Source of the DNA: Mycobacteriales bacterium
Lineage (GTDB): Bacteria; Actinomycetota; Actinomycetes; JAFAQI01
Direction: 5' to 3'
Length of the DNA: 62,036 nucleotides
Assembly: GCA_035504215.1 (NCBI GenBank)
Contig: DATJSI010000044.1
Span: 1 to 62,036 of the forward strand
Shown piece by piece: positions 46,953 to 55,608 of this stretch (position 1 is its first letter; every line of letters starts with the position of its first letter). The notes under the pieces were generated by a model. That model worked only from the letters and a program-made list of their open reading frames with translations, was not told the origin of the DNA and ran no database searches. The position numbers and the translations under genes were made by a program.

Positions 46953-48095
46953 ATGCGTGACGCGGTGATCGTCGAGGCGGTTAGGACTCCGGTCGGGCGC
47001 CGCAACGGCGCGTACAAGGACGTGCACCCGGTCGACCTGTCGGCGCACGTTCTGTCCGCGCTCGTCGAGCGAACGGGCATCGACCCCGCCCTCGTCGACG
47101 ACGTGATCTGGGGCTGCGTCGGCCAGGTCGGCGAGCAGACCTTCAACGTCGCGCGCAACGCCGTGCTCGCCGCCGGCTGGCCCGAGTCGATCCCGGGTAC
47201 GACAGTGGACCGCCAATGCGGCTCCAGCCAGCAAGCGGTCCACTTCGCCGCCGCGGGCGTCCTGTCCGGCCAGTACGACGTCGCCGTCGCCGGCGGCGTC
47301 GAGTCGATGACCCGGGTGCCGATGGGCTCATCGATCGGCTCGGACGTCGGCTTCCCATTCGGGCCAAAGATGCTGGCCCGCTACGCGGGCGAGCAGATCA
47401 ACCAGGGACTCGGTGCCGAGACGATCGCCAAGCGCTGGGGCCTCTCGCGCCAGCAGGTCGACGAGTTCTCCCTGTCCTCGCACCAGAAGGCCGCCGCCGC
47501 GATCGACTCCGGCGCGTTCGCCAAGCAGTACGCCGCCGTACCCGGCACGGGTCTCGAAGTGGACGAGGGAGTACGCCGCGACACCAGTCTGGACAAGCTC
47601 GGCGGGCTCAAGCCTGCATTCGCCGAGGACGGTGTCATCACCGCGGGCAACTCCTCGCAGATCTCCGACGGGTCGGGTGCTCTGCTGATCACCACGAGTG
47701 AGAAGGCGGCGGCGCTCGGCCTGAAGCCGCTCGCGCGGCTGCACAGCTTCTCCGTCGTGGGTGACGACCCGATCGTGATGCTCACCGGTCCGATCCCGGC
47801 GACCGCGAAGGTGCTCGACCGCGCCGGGCTCTCGATCGGCGACGTCGGTGCGTTCGAGATCAACGAGGCGTTCGCCCCGGTGCCGCTGGCCTGGCTGGCA
47901 GAGACCGGCGCCGACCCAAAGGCCCTGAACCCGCTCGGCGGCGCGATCGCGATCGGGCACCCGCTCGGCGGATCGGGCGCGATCCTCATGACCCGCCTCG
48001 TTCACCACATGCTCGACAACGGCATCCGCTACGGCCTGCAGTCGATGTGCGAAGGCGGCGGGATGGCGAACGCGACCGTCCTCGAGCTGGTCTAA
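46953..48095 (+). CDS. Acetyl-CoA acyltransferase (thiolase)
   Basis: 380 aa. Thiolase with nucleophile Cys in TTVDRQCGSSQQAVHFAA, catalytic His in GGAIAIGHPLGGSGA and Cys in MCEGGGMANA near the C-terminus, plus EINEAFAPVPLAW. Could act in fatty-acid beta-oxidation or in acetoacetyl-CoA formation; the length and motifs fit FadA-like degradative thiolases of actinobacteria. No partner beta-oxidation genes adjoin it. Its TAA overlaps the stop of the epimerase remnant on the other strand (sequence CTAA). Confidence 0.93.
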   Translation: MRDAVIVEAVRTPVGRRNGAYKDVHPVDLSAHVLSALVERTGIDPALVDDVIWGCVGQVGEQTFNVARNAVLAAGWPESIPGTTVDRQCGSSQQAVHFAAAGVLSGQYDVAVAGGVESMTRVPMGSSIGSDVGFPFGPKMLARYAGEQINQGLGAETIAKRWGLSRQQVDEFSLSSHQKAAAAIDSGAFAKQYAAVPGTGLEVDEGVRRDTSLDKLGGLKPAFAEDGVITAGNSSQISDGSGALLITTSEKAAALGLKPLARLHSFSVVGDDPIVMLTGPIPATAKVLDRAGLSIGDVGAFEINEAFAPVPLAWLAETGADPKALNPLGGAIAIGHPLGGSGAILMTRLVHHMLDNGIRYGLQSMCEGGGMANATVLELV

Positions 48096-49138
48096 CCGCG
48101 GGCCTCGAGGTAGGCGTCCTCGGCGGTGTAGTCGAGGAGCGAGGCGAAGAACTCGTCATCGGGTGCGGGCACCATCCACGCGTCGACGCCGCCCGCCTGT
48201 GCTGAGACCAGCCAGTCGATCTCCTCGGTCACCGTCTCGGCGTAGGTTCCGGCCGGCCGGTAGCCCAGCGCCAGCGCTGCGCTGACATCGAGGACGATCG
48301 GGCTGGGGTGTTGCCAAGGGTTCCGACCGAGCTCGCCGGCCGTGTCGGCGTCGAGCAGGACCTCGTCCCAGTCGTGGCCGAGATGCCGCGCGATCGCCCT
48401 CGTGATCTCGAGCACGGTGGGGGCTTCGGGGTCTGCGGCGTTCAGGACCCGCGCCGCGGGCATTGCCGCGACGGTCTCGATCACGGCGGCGATGTTCGCC
48501 GCCGCGCTGGGGTGGTCGACACCGGCACCGCGGCCGGCCAGGAACACCGCCGGCCGCCGGTCGAGCACGCGCTTGACGTACATCCACTCGCGCGGCCGCC
48601 GGGATCCCGCGCCGTGGACCTTGGACGGGCGCAGCACCGTGACCGGCGCGCCGCTGGCGAGGTAGGCCTGCTCGGCGGCGACCTTGTTGACCGCGTAGCC
48701 CTCGGCCGTGTCGAAGTGCACGTCGCTGCGCGGCGCGACCGTGGGCTGGCTCTCGGCGATCGGTACGCCGTACTCCGGTGGCTGGTCGCTGTTAACCGTG
48801 CGGCCGGCGCCGTCGACGTACACCGCCTTGGTCGACAGGAAGACCACCGACCCGGCCTCCCGGGCGATTGGCAGCAGGGCCGCCGCGTCAGCGGCGGTGT
48901 AGGCGGCCGCGTCCACCAGCAGGTCGGGCGGCGGCCCGAGCCCGGCCAGGGTCGGCAGCAGCGCGGGATGGTCTTGGCGGTCGCAGCGCAGGAAGCTCGC
49001 GCCCGAAGCGAGCAGCGCGGCGGGCATCGCTGCAGGGTTGCGGCCGGTGATGACGACGTCCCAGCCGGCTTAGGGCAGCCGCGCGGTAGTGGCACGGCCG
49101 ATTGCCCCGGTCCCGCCGAGGATCAGCGCACGGGCCAT
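48092..49138 (-). pseudogene. NAD-dependent epimerase/dehydratase (SDR), broken by one in-frame stop
   Basis: The full frame runs from an ATG at 49138: residues 1-22 contain the Rossmann motif LILGGTGAIGR, then codon 23 (49072-49070) is TAA, then AGWDVVITGRNP and the rest of an extended SDR protein continue in frame: VDAAAYTAAD, STKAVYVDGAGRTV, YAVNKVAAEQAYL (catalytic Tyr-x3-Lys), and an isomerase-like C-terminus to 48092. The part after the stop has an open frame with an ATG at 49027 (311 aa), which lacks the nucleotide-binding loop. CCC-TAA-GCC could differ by one base from a Glu or Gln codon. It may be a recent nonsense mutation or a sequencing error. Confidence 0.8.
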
Positions 49139-49177
49139 CGGTCGACGCTATCCAACCCCTCTCGGGCGGCGGTGCGG

Positions 49178-49420
49178 CTACGAGTCGGCGATCCGCTCGG
49201 CGCTCTCGCGTAGCGCCTTGAAGTCCTTGCCGCGGGGGTCGGCCACCAGCCGGTCGGTGGCGCCGAAGCCCCAGCCGCCGTACTTCACCGCAATCCGGGC
49301 AAACCGGTGGGTTGCGACCGCCCCACAGCTGGCACAAGCCCGATCCGCGGTGTCGCCGAGCTCGAGGAGGAGTTCCATCTCGGCGTCGCATTGGGTGCAG
49401 CGGAACAAGTAGAGCGGCAT
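49178..49420 (-). CDS. FmdB-family zinc-ribbon protein
   Basis: 80 aa from the ATG at 49420. The N-terminus MPLYLFRCTQC, with a second CASCG pair, forms the FmdB-type zinc ribbon (residues 7-36). The rest is short and basic/aromatic (KYGGWGFGATDR). The family was named for a regulator of formamidase/methanol genes, but members are widespread with little known function. The promoter side contains a perfect DnaA box (separate entry). Confidence 0.85.
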   Translation of the reverse strand: MPLYLFRCTQCDAEMELLLELGDTADRACASCGAVATHRFARIAVKYGGWGFGATDRLVADPRGKDFKALRESAERIADS

Positions 49421-49428
49421 GGCGCGGC

Positions 49429-49446
49429 TATCCCCAGTGTGGATAA
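49429..49446. promoter_or_regulatory. Perfect DnaA box with an inverted near-match, upstream of the zinc-ribbon gene
   Basis: TGTGGATAA at 49438-49446 is the exact reverse complement of TTATCCACA. It is joined to CTATCCCCA (49429-49437, 7 of 9) in the opposite direction, so the two form a near-palindrome. The near-match begins 8 bp upstream of the FmdB start. This is the only perfect DnaA box I found in the window; those in the origin are imperfect. Confidence 0.75.
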
Positions 49447-49503
49447 CGGCTGTGGGCAAATGACATGGCTGTGACTACGTGGCTGTTACGGGCACACGCC
49501 CGC

Positions 49504-49752
49504 TTAGCGCCATTGGGTCGAGGTCACGAACCCGGCGATGATGAAGCCGAAGCCGACCAGAAGGTTCCAGTTGGCGATCGACTTGATCGGCAGACTTCCC
49601 CCAGTGACGTAGAACAAAACCAGCCAGACGATCCCGACCAGGAAGCAGCCGAGCATGAGCGGGCCGACCCAGGGCGCGCTGACCCGCTTCTTCACCGATC
49701 GGGTGGGTGGCGGGGTATAGGCCGCCTTCGTGCGAACTCGTGACTTAGGCAC
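49504..49752 (-). CDS. crgA: Cell division protein CrgA
   Basis: Small membrane protein of the actinobacterial divisome, linking FtsZ, FtsQ and PBPs. 82 aa from a GTG with GAGGAGG in front. Basic N-terminus (KSRVRTKAAYTPPP), two transmembrane helices (about 30-50 and 62-80), ending TSTQWR as in other CrgA proteins. Position near trpG-pknB is conserved. Confidence 0.95.
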   Translation of the reverse strand: MPKSRVRTKAAYTPPPTRSVKKRVSAPWVGPLMLGCFLVGIVWLVLFYVTGGSLPIKSIANWNLLVGFGFIIAGFVTSTQWR

Positions 49753-49913
49753 GAACCCTCCTCTTGACGGCGTATCCCGAGCGGCGTGCTCTCCCTAGGG
49801 TAGACATCCGAACGCCCGGTCCGGTTGCGATCCACCGCCGGCGGCTCGGCGCGCGTCCGACGGTCGGCGGCGAGGCGCTGGACATCACGGGTCTCGACCT
49901 GCGCCTGCGTGGC

Positions 49914-51629
49914 ATGATCCGGTCCGTGGCGAGCGCCGACCGTCCGTGGCTCGGCTCCTATCCCGCCGACGTTCCCGCCGACCACGACTTCCCGTCGGTG
50001 CCGGTCACCCGGTTGCTCGACGACGCGGCGACCGCCTTTCCCGCCACGATCGCGCTCGCCACCTTCGCGGTGTCTTCGGTCGGCAACCGGATCAGCTACC
50101 GAGCGCTTCGGGACGCGGTGGATCGGCTGGCCGGCGGACTCGCGGGGGTCGGGGTCGGTAAGGGCGATCGGGTCGCACTCGTGCTGCCCAACTGCCCGCA
50201 GCACGTCGTCGCGTTCTTCGCCGTACTTCGGCTCGGGGCGATCGTCGTCCACTGCAACCCGGTCGCGAGTCCGGACGAGCTGAGGGCGCAGTTCGCCGAC
50301 TCAGGGGCGACGGTAGTGGTCTGTCTCGACCGGGTCGCTGCGACCGTGCTCGAGATCCGGCCGCAGTGCGCGGTGCGGACAGTGGTCGTGACCTCGCTCG
50401 CCGAATCGCTGTCGGCGGCCGCGCGCGGACGGCTGCAGCTCCCGCTGCCGCGCAACCGAATGCAGCGGGCCAGGCTGGTTGCCGAGATCCCGGACGATCC
50501 GGCGGTCATGCGCTTTCGCACCCTGCTGCGGGTGGGCCGACCCGCGCCGCAGGCCGAGGTCGACGCGACGCGGGACGTCGCGGTGCTTCAGTACACCGGC
50601 GGCACGACCGGGGAGCCCAAGGCCGCGATGCTCTCGCACGCCAACCTGGTCGCGAACAGCTACCAGATGCGGCTGTGGATGCCGGACGCGATGCCGGGTC
50701 GAGAGGTCACCCTTGCCGTCCTTCCGCTGTTCCATGTGTACGGCCTGACCCTCTGCATGCTGACCACGGTGCTGCTCGCCGGTCGGCTCGTGCTGGTGCC
50801 GCGCTTCGACCTCGACGCCGTCTTCACGGTGATCGACGAGGAGCGGCCGACGCTGTTCCCGGGGGTGCCGCCGATCTACCAGGCGTTGCTCGACTCGCCG
50901 CGGATCCGCCGCCACGACCTGCGGTCGATCAAGGCGTGCATCTCGGGCGCGATGAAACTGCCGCACGAGACCCAGGACCGGTTCGAACGGGTGACCGGCG
51001 GCCGGCTGGTTGAGGGCTACGGGATGACGGAGGCCTCACCGGCGACGCACTGTACGCCGCTCGCCGGGCCGCGCAAGGTCGGCTCCGTCGGCATCCCGCT
51101 GCCCGGCACCCTCGCGCGGATCGTCGATCCCGCCGATCCCACCAGCCCGATGGCCGTCGGCGACACCGGCGAGCTCGCGGTCAAGGGCCCGCAGGTGTTC
51201 CTCGGCTACTGGGGTGTCGCGCAGACCGACGTGCTCACCGATGACGGGTGGCTGCTCACCGGGGACCTCGCGACCATGGACCCGGACGGTTGGTTCACGA
51301 TCGTCGACCGCAAGAAGGACCTGATCATCGCCGGCGGGTTCAACATCTCTCCGGCCGAGGTCGAAGCCGTGATCCGTGGCCTGCCGGGCGTCACCGACTG
51401 CTGCGTGATCGGCCTGCCCGACCGCTATCGCGGCGAGACCGTGAAGGCGTACGTGGTCGCGCCGGACGCCGGCCTGACCGAGGCGGCGGTCATCGCGCAC
51501 TGTGCGACGGCTCTGACGGCGTACAAGGTCCCGAAATTCGTTGAGTTCCGCGCCGAGTTGCCGCATACGGTGGTGGGGAAGGCGTTACGGCGACAGCTGC
51601 TCGCCGAGGAGCTTGCCAACGAGAGGTGA
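49914..51629 (+). CDS. Long-chain fatty-acid-CoA ligase-like AMP-binding enzyme
   Basis: 571 aa from the ATG at 49914 (a GTG at 49926 is possible; the open frame back to 49764 is not family-like). ANL superfamily: YTGGTTGEPKAAMLSHANLVANS (P-loop), LPLFHVYGLTLCML, GYGMTEASPATH, the adenylate motif GWLLTGDLATMDPDGWFTIVDRKKDLIIAGGFNISP and a C-terminal Lys region KVPKFVEFRAELPHTVVGK (catalytic Lys). Activates a fatty acid by AMP and then CoA. Substrate chain length unknown; it stands alone upstream of trpG. Confidence 0.92.
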   Translation: MIRSVASADRPWLGSYPADVPADHDFPSVPVTRLLDDAATAFPATIALATFAVSSVGNRISYRALRDAVDRLAGGLAGVGVGKGDRVALVLPNCPQHVVAFFAVLRLGAIVVHCNPVASPDELRAQFADSGATVVVCLDRVAATVLEIRPQCAVRTVVVTSLAESLSAAARGRLQLPLPRNRMQRARLVAEIPDDPAVMRFRTLLRVGRPAPQAEVDATRDVAVLQYTGGTTGEPKAAMLSHANLVANSYQMRLWMPDAMPGREVTLAVLPLFHVYGLTLCMLTTVLLAGRLVLVPRFDLDAVFTVIDEERPTLFPGVPPIYQALLDSPRIRRHDLRSIKACISGAMKLPHETQDRFERVTGGRLVEGYGMTEASPATHCTPLAGPRKVGSVGIPLPGTLARIVDPADPTSPMAVGDTGELAVKGPQVFLGYWGVAQTDVLTDDGWLLTGDLATMDPDGWFTIVDRKKDLIIAGGFNISPAEVEAVIRGLPGVTDCCVIGLPDRYRGETVKAYVVAPDAGLTEAAVIAHCATALTAYKVPKFVEFRAELPHTVVGKALRRQLLAEELANER

Positions 51630-51635
51630 GGCGGC

Positions 51636-52268
51636 GTGACCAGAGTGCTCGTCGTCGACAACTACGACAGCTTCGTCTACAACCTCGTGCAGTACCTCGC
51701 CCAGCTCGGGGCCGACGTGGAGGTACGCCGAAACGATGCGGTAGGCGTCGACGACGCGGTCGTGGCGGAGGCCGACGGCATCCTGCTCTCGCCCGGCCCG
51801 GGGCGGCCGGAGGACGCCGGCGTCTGTGTCGAGCTGGTCGGGGCGGTCGGCGCCGACAAGCCGATCCTCGGTGTCTGCCTCGGGCACCAGGCGATCGCGG
51901 TGTCGTACGGCGGGTCGGTCGCGCACGCACCCGAGCTGCTGCACGGCAAGACCAGCGAGGTCGAGCACACCGGCGTGGGGGTGCTCGCCGGACTGCCGAA
52001 CCCGTTCACCGCGACCCGCTACCACTCGCTCGCGACCGTGGAGCTGCCGGCCGAGCTCGAGGTCACGGCGTGGGCGGGAGACGTGGTGATGGCGATCCGG
52101 CACCGCGACCACCCGGTCGAGGGCGTGCAGTTCCACCCCGAGTCGGTCCTCACGCAGGGCGGGCACCAGATGCTCGCGAACTGGCTCGGGAGCTGCGGGG
52201 ACGAGGGAGCGCTCGGCTTCGTCGCCGACCTCTCGGAACGCGTCGAACGCCAGCGCATCGGTTTGTGA
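51636..52268 (+). CDS. trpG: Anthranilate/aminodeoxychorismate synthase glutamine amidotransferase subunit
   Basis: 210 aa, class I glutamine amidotransferase giving ammonia to TrpE or PabB. DNYDSFVYNL at the start, oxyanion region LLSPGPGRPEDAG, nucleophile Cys in GVCLGHQA, and the His-Glu pair in GVQFHPESVLT. GTG at 51636. It lies between crgA and pknB exactly as M. tuberculosis trpG (Rv0013). It may supply tryptophan and folate pathways; trpE and pabB are not in the window. Confidence 0.93.
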   Translation: MTRVLVVDNYDSFVYNLVQYLAQLGADVEVRRNDAVGVDDAVVAEADGILLSPGPGRPEDAGVCVELVGAVGADKPILGVCLGHQAIAVSYGGSVAHAPELLHGKTSEVEHTGVGVLAGLPNPFTATRYHSLATVELPAELEVTAWAGDVVMAIRHRDHPVEGVQFHPESVLTQGGHQMLANWLGSCGDEGALGFVADLSERVERQRIGL

Positions 52269-52311
52269 GGTGGGGGTCGCCGCACTGCTCCCCGTAAGCA
52301 ACCGGTCGGGC

Positions 52312-54030
52312 TCAGGGCGAGCTGGGAGGTGACGTGCTCGGTGTGCCGCTCGGCCCGGTCGAGGTGGAGGGGTTGGGCGAGGTCGACGCCTTCGGCTTGC
52401 GGTCGATGTAGATGACGACGGTCGACCCGGTGGCGGCGTAGGTCTGGCTGGACGGGGACTGGCTCACGACCTGCCCGATCTTGCCCGGGGTATAGACCGC
52501 GGACCGGCGGCTGACGAAGTTGAAGCCGTCCTGTTGGAGGATCGCCTCCGCGGTGGCCTGGTCCTTGCCGACGACGTTCGGCACCTTCACGCGCGAGGTC
52601 GACACGACAAGGTCAACGGTCGAGCCGGCAGGGACGCTGGTGCCTGCTGCCGGTCGGCTGTTGAGCACCTGGTTGGCCGGAGCGCTCGAGTTGCGAGGAA
52701 TGATCCGGCCGAGCTTCAACCCTGCCCCGAGCAGAGTCGACTTTGCCTCCGACAGGGTCAAGCCGACCAAGGTGTTGGGTACGTCGACGCTCCGAACACC
52801 CTTGGAGACCACCAGGTCGACGGCCTGGCCCTTGTGCAGGAAGATCCCAGCGGGTGGGTTCTGGTCGATGACCAGGTTGGCGTCGCTCTTGCCGGTGTAG
52901 CGGTACTGCACGGTGCCGACGACCAGTCCCTGGCCGACCAACGTGGACCGGGCGTCGGCAAGGGTCTGATGAATCACGTCCGGGGTGTTGAGATCGGCGG
53001 TCGAGCTGGCCAGCAGGCTGCGAGCGGCGACGAGGGCGATGACAAAGACACCGAGGGTTGCGATGGCGAGGAGCACGTAGGCGAAACCGCGCTTGCGGTG
53101 TGGTTGCTCGCGCATCAACACCGTGGTCGGCGGCACCGGCGTCACCAACGTGTCGTCGGAGCGAGCCACCGGAATCGCCAGCACCGGCTTGCCGGCGAGC
53201 GCGCGTTCGATGTCGGCGCGCATCTCCGCGGCCGAGCCGTAGCGGTTCACCGGGTTCTTCGACATCGCGACGAGGACGATCGCGTCCACCGATGCCGGGA
53301 CGTCCGGCTCGACCGACGACGGGGGTGCCGGGTCTTCGCGCACGTGCTGGTAGGCAACCGCCACCGCGGTGTCACCTGTGAAGGGCGGCGCGCCGGTCAA
53401 CAGCTCGTAGAGCAGGCAGCCGGTCGAGTAGACGTCGCTGCGCGCATCGACGTGCTCGCCCCGCGCTTGCTCCGGCGAGAGGTAGTGGGCGGTGCCGACC
53501 ACGGCAGCCGTCTGCGTCATCGTGGCGGTCGAGGTCGTGAGCGCGCGGGCAATGCCGAAGTCCATGACCTTGATGTCGCCGTTCGACGTCAACATCACAT
53601 TGGCCGGTTTGATGTCTCGATGCACGATGCCCGCGACGTGCGCCTGCTCCAGCGCGGTGCACACAGCGGCGGTGACCTCCAGCGCTCGCCGCGGAAGCAG
53701 GCGGCCTTCCTCGGCAAGCACTTCGCGCAAGGTCTTTCCGTCGACGTACTCCATGACGATGTACGGCGTGGGCATCCCGGCGACGTTGTCCTCGCCGGTG
53801 TCGTAGACCGCAACGATCGACGGCGAGTTCAGCGAGGCTGCCGACTGCGCCTCGCGACGGAACCTCGTTTCGACCACCGGATCGCGTCCGAGATCGCGGC
53901 GCAACAGCTTGATGGCGACGTCGCGACCCAGGCGCACGTCGCGGCCGCGATGCACCTCGGCCATCCCGCCGTAGCCGATCGTCTCACCGATCTCGTAGCG
54001 GCCGGCGAGCAGCGTGCGCTCGTCAGTCAT
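52312..54030 (-). CDS. pknB: Serine/threonine protein kinase PknB with PASTA domains
   Basis: Membrane kinase that senses muropeptides/lipid II and controls growth and division. 572 aa from the ATG at 54030 (a GTG two codons earlier is open). Kinase domain with GYGGMAEVHRG, VAIKLL, HRDIKPANVML, DFGIAR and the activation loop STATMTQTAAVVGTAHYLSPEQARG. One membrane helix (about 317-337). Three PASTA domains outside (about 342-408, 409-475, 476-541), fewer than the four of M. tuberculosis, then a Ser/Pro tail. It is last in the fhaA-fhaB-pstP-rodA-pbpA-pknB run. Confidence 0.97.
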   Translation of the reverse strand: MTDERTLLAGRYEIGETIGYGGMAEVHRGRDVRLGRDVAIKLLRRDLGRDPVVETRFRREAQSAASLNSPSIVAVYDTGEDNVAGMPTPYIVMEYVDGKTLREVLAEEGRLLPRRALEVTAAVCTALEQAHVAGIVHRDIKPANVMLTSNGDIKVMDFGIARALTTSTATMTQTAAVVGTAHYLSPEQARGEHVDARSDVYSTGCLLYELLTGAPPFTGDTAVAVAYQHVREDPAPPSSVEPDVPASVDAIVLVAMSKNPVNRYGSAAEMRADIERALAGKPVLAIPVARSDDTLVTPVPPTTVLMREQPHRKRGFAYVLLAIATLGVFVIALVAARSLLASSTADLNTPDVIHQTLADARSTLVGQGLVVGTVQYRYTGKSDANLVIDQNPPAGIFLHKGQAVDLVVSKGVRSVDVPNTLVGLTLSEAKSTLLGAGLKLGRIIPRNSSAPANQVLNSRPAAGTSVPAGSTVDLVVSTSRVKVPNVVGKDQATAEAILQQDGFNFVSRRSAVYTPGKIGQVVSQSPSSQTYAATGSTVVIYIDRKPKASTSPNPSTSTGPSGTPSTSPPSSP

Positions 54031-54144
54031 CGGCACCGCCGGCGGGGAAGATCACGCCAAAACCGTAACCGGCCGGGTTCGCAATGCCAGTGATATCGGC
54101 GATGACGGGTGGACGCCGGACCGCCGGTCCCCGGCGCAGGCCGC

Positions 54145-55608
54145 TCACGAGCACCCCAGAACCGCACACATCACGGACTTCGCGATCGGCGCGGAGACCG
54201 CGCCTCCCGTCGCCTCGCTGCCGAGGCTTCCGCCGTCCTCGACCAGCACCGCGACCGCAACGGTCGGGTGGCTTGCGGGCGCGAAAGCAACGAACCAGGC
54301 ATCCGGAGCCAGATGCTGCGACGGCAGCCCGTGCTGTGCGGTTCCGGTCTTGCCAGCGACCGTGATCCCGGGGATCTGGGCGGCGACACCGGTGCCGCTC
54401 TGGACGACCAGCTCCATCATTCCGGTGACCTGGTGGGCGACGTTCGCGCTGACCGCCCGGCGCAGCACCGTCGGTTTGGTGGTCGAGAGGACCGAGGTGT
54501 TCGGCGCTTGGGTCTGTGCCACGAGATAGGGCTTCATCTCGACGCCGTTGTTCGCGATCGCCGCGCCGATCATGGCGGCCTGCAACGGCGTGAGCGCGTC
54601 GTCGTACTGTCCGATCGCCGACAGCGCGGTGTTCGGCTGGTTGGCATCGGCGTTGAACTGGCTGCGCGCGACCGGCAAGGGGATGTTGAGGGACGAGCCG
54701 ATGCCGAAGGCCTTCGCCTGCGCCGCCAGAGCGTGGATGCCGACTTTGAGCCCCAGCCCGGCGAACGCGGTGTTGCAGGAGATCCGGAACGCGTCCCGGA
54801 TCGTGTCGGTGTGTCCGTTGCCGCAGCTTTCGCCGCCGAAGTTGTGCAGGAAGACGTTCGTGAGCGGCAGCTTGAGCTGCGTCGGCGACGGGATGACCGA
54901 GCCCGGGTTGAACCGCCCGCTCGAGAACGCCGCCGACGACGTGACGATCTTGAACAGCGAGCCGGGCGGGTAGGTCTCGCTGGTGGCCCGGTCGATCAAC
55001 GGATCGCCCGGTGCGTGCAGCAGCTGGTGGTAGGTGCGGTTGATCTGCCGCGAGTTGTGCGTCGAGAGCGTCGACGGGTTGTACGACGGAGACGTCGCCA
55101 TCGCGAGGATGGCGCCGGTGGTCGGGTTGAGCGCCACCACCGCGCCGCGCACGCCGTGCAGACCCTGGTAGGCGGCGCGTTGCGCCTTCGGGTTGAGGGT
55201 GAGTACGACGGTGCCGCCCTGCGGCGTGCGGCCGCTGATCTCGTCACCGAGCCGGTCCAGGGCGAGCCGCGAGTCCGTGCCGGCGAGCACGCGGTCCTCG
55301 GCCTGCTCGATGCCGGACGCGCCGATCACCAGCGAGTAGTAGCCGGTGACCGGCGCGTATGTCGGGCCGTCCGGGTAGGTGCGCAGGTACTTCAGCTGGT
55401 CGTGCGTCGCGACCGAACGCGCGACGTCCTTGCCAGCCACCTCGATCGGCCCGCGGTGGTCGCTGTACTCGCTGTAGAGCACCCGCACGTTGTGCGGGTT
55501 GGCGCGCAGCGACGATGCCTCGCCCACCTGCACGATGTTGCTGTTGATCAACAGCGCGGCGAACATCAGCAGCGCAGCGATCGCCACATGACGGAGCTGG
55601 CGGTTCAT
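54145..55608 (-). CDS. pbpA: Class B penicillin-binding protein PbpA
   Basis: Transpeptidase for septal or lateral wall. 487 aa. N-terminal membrane helix; dimerisation region; penicillin-binding domain with active-site YPPGSLFKI (SxxK), SCNT (SxN) and KTGT (AGKTGTAQHG). It ends in Cys-containing CAVLGCS. Its ATG overlaps the rodA stop by 4 nt, matching the RodA/PBP enzyme pair. Confidence 0.96.
   Translation of the reverse strand: MNRQLRHVAIAALLMFAALLINSNIVQVGEASSLRANPHNVRVLYSEYSDHRGPIEVAGKDVARSVATHDQLKYLRTYPDGPTYAPVTGYYSLVIGASGIEQAEDRVLAGTDSRLALDRLGDEISGRTPQGGTVVLTLNPKAQRAAYQGLHGVRGAVVALNPTTGAILAMATSPSYNPSTLSTHNSRQINRTYHQLLHAPGDPLIDRATSETYPPGSLFKIVTSSAAFSSGRFNPGSVIPSPTQLKLPLTNVFLHNFGGESCGNGHTDTIRDAFRISCNTAFAGLGLKVGIHALAAQAKAFGIGSSLNIPLPVARSQFNADANQPNTALSAIGQYDDALTPLQAAMIGAAIANNGVEMKPYLVAQTQAPNTSVLSTTKPTVLRRAVSANVAHQVTGMMELVVQSGTGVAAQIPGITVAGKTGTAQHGLPSQHLAPDAWFVAFAPASHPTVAVAVLVEDGGSLGSEATGGAVSAPIAKSVMCAVLGCS

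Noticed and set aside
52269-52311. Terminator between convergent trpG and pknB
   Set aside because: No inverted repeat of useful length could be found in the 43-bp gap.
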